A stretch of 46,777 bases of DNA from Clostridiales bacterium. Lineage in GTDB: Bacteria; Bacillota; Clostridia; Lachnospirales; Lachnospiraceae. Shown here one piece after another: positions 45,764 to 46,777 of the stretch. Position 1 is the first letter of the stretch, and each line of letters starts with the position of its first letter. The translations under genes and the position numbers were made by a program. Location: the NCBI GenBank assembly GCA_021204005.1, contig JAJQAD010000192.1:1-46777 (forward strand). The letters run 5' to 3'. The notes beneath the pieces are model-generated. The model did no database searches and had not been told where the DNA came from. It saw only the letters and a program-made list of their open reading frames with translations.

Positions 45764-46558
45764 TCACAGCCCGACCGCTAGCTTTATAATCATCGCCCCG
45801 CACAAAACCAACAGAATTGTTCCCGTAAAATAACTGGTCTTCACAGCACTCATCCGGTTGGCAAGCCGTGCCGACACCGAAGCGGCTAGCAAAGTAAAAA
45901 TACTGCAGATGATCACCGCCGGGATATAATCCGTCATTTCTCCATAATAAAAATGAGAAACCGCACCGATCAGCGCTGTAAACACCATGACAAACCCGCT
46001 GGTGCCGACCGCCATCTTCAACTCATATCCCAGCACACAGGTCAGACCGAACAGCATCATCATGCCGCCGCCTGCGCCCAGCAGCCCGCACCAGAATCCG
46101 ATATAACACCCCACCAGAATGGACAGGACCACCCGCAGGGAAGCCTTTCCCTCAATAAATTTTTGATTTTTATTGCCGGTGGGACTCAGGACAAAACGCA
46201 GCCCCATGACAAGCGACAGGATAATCGTAATCCATCCCATCTCAGTATTCGGCAGATACTGTGAAAAATAGCTTCCGATAAAAGTAAAAATCAGCACGCA
46301 GGACACCATGAGAGTCCCGCCCTTTAAATCTACATTTTTATTCTTTTTATATACATATGCGGAAGACACCGCGGAAAGCACCTCCGCAGTCAGGCCGATT
46401 CCGACCGCCTCATACCACGGATAGCCCAGACAGGCAATCAATACCGGTGCGATAATCGTCGGCGCCGACACGCCTGCGAACCCAATTTCAACACCCGCCG
46501 CAATCCCGGCCAGCATGCAGACCAGAAACACCTGCATAAAATCCCCTGCCCCGATCAT
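45764..46558 (-). CDS. TauE/SafE (DUF81) family membrane permease
   Basis: ASLRVVLSILVGCYIGFWCGLLGAGGGMMMLFGL; repeated TM blocks. Confidence 0.9.
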   Translation of the reverse strand: MIGAGDFMQVFLVCMLAGIAAGVEIGFAGVSAPTIIAPVLIACLGYPWYEAVGIGLTAEVLSAVSSAYVYKKNKNVDLKGGTLMVSCVLIFTFIGSYFSQYLPNTEMGWITIILSLVMGLRFVLSPTGNKNQKFIEGKASLRVVLSILVGCYIGFWCGLLGAGGGMMMLFGLTCVLGYELKMAVGTSGFVMVFTALIGAVSHFYYGEMTDYIPAVIICSIFTLLAASVSARLANRMSAVKTSYFTGTILLVLCGAMIIKLAVGL

Positions 46559-46777
46559 TCTTTCACCTCAATTTCCATACGTTCACCTTATATTCAGGAT
46601 AAGATTACACACTTTTTGATGCTCTGAAATTTTTTATATCATATAAAATACTGCTATAGACTATCACAGCATTCCGCAATTATCAAGTACAAACCTGCGA
46701 TACGGCAGGATAGGAATAAAGTATTGATTACTTTTCAAAAGCTGGACAACCTGTGAACGCAACACGCTCCGAACGCG

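Noticed and set aside
1-46777. tRNA, rRNA, transposase, integrase or phage genes
   Set aside because: None recognised by eye on either strand; a tRNAscan/Infernal run would be needed to exclude small RNAs

Overview
Bacterial chromosomal window. Gene families and codon usage look like a Lachnospiraceae/Clostridia-type Firmicute (inference). About 40 protein genes are supported. The core, about 4.6-19.4 kb, is a molybdenum uptake and molybdenum-cofactor locus. It contains a FecCD-type metal/oxyanion ABC transporter divergent from modABC, then moaC, moaA, a MOSC-MogA fusion, a MoeA-MobB fusion, a short ModE-like HTH protein, a Cys-tailed molybdopterin-binding protein and a MobA-like protein, plus a second divergent MoeA-like gene. 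No moaD/moaE was seen. Flanking genes: an OYE/enoate-reductase-like flavoenzyme, RidA, Pta, DUF1847 plus a CbiT-like protein, a GntR-ABC cassette, ABC1/UbiB kinase plus a phasin-like protein, an oxidoreductase-hypA-hypB-CsoR operon, an AraC regulator with an apparent frameshift, a DUF4143 ATPase, a rhodanese-TtcA fusion, TcdA, BioB, a ClC-type channel, an L,D-transpeptidase, a GH38 alpha-mannosidase and a TauE/SafE permease. Best leads: (i) two divergent promoters in the mod intergenic region, each with a ModE-like dyad exactly 8 nt after its -10; (ii) a degenerate 52-53 bp-period array in the noncoding region at about 22.98-23.48 kb; (iii) an A7 homopolymer frameshift that removes the conserved AraC C-terminus; (iv) a His-rich CsoR-family repressor beside hypAB; (v) short tandem repeats that span gene ends and starts at 28.4 and 35.8 kb. 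No tRNA, rRNA, CRISPR-Cas, transposase or phage genes were recognised. All coordinates and repeat spacings were counted by hand; no database search was run.
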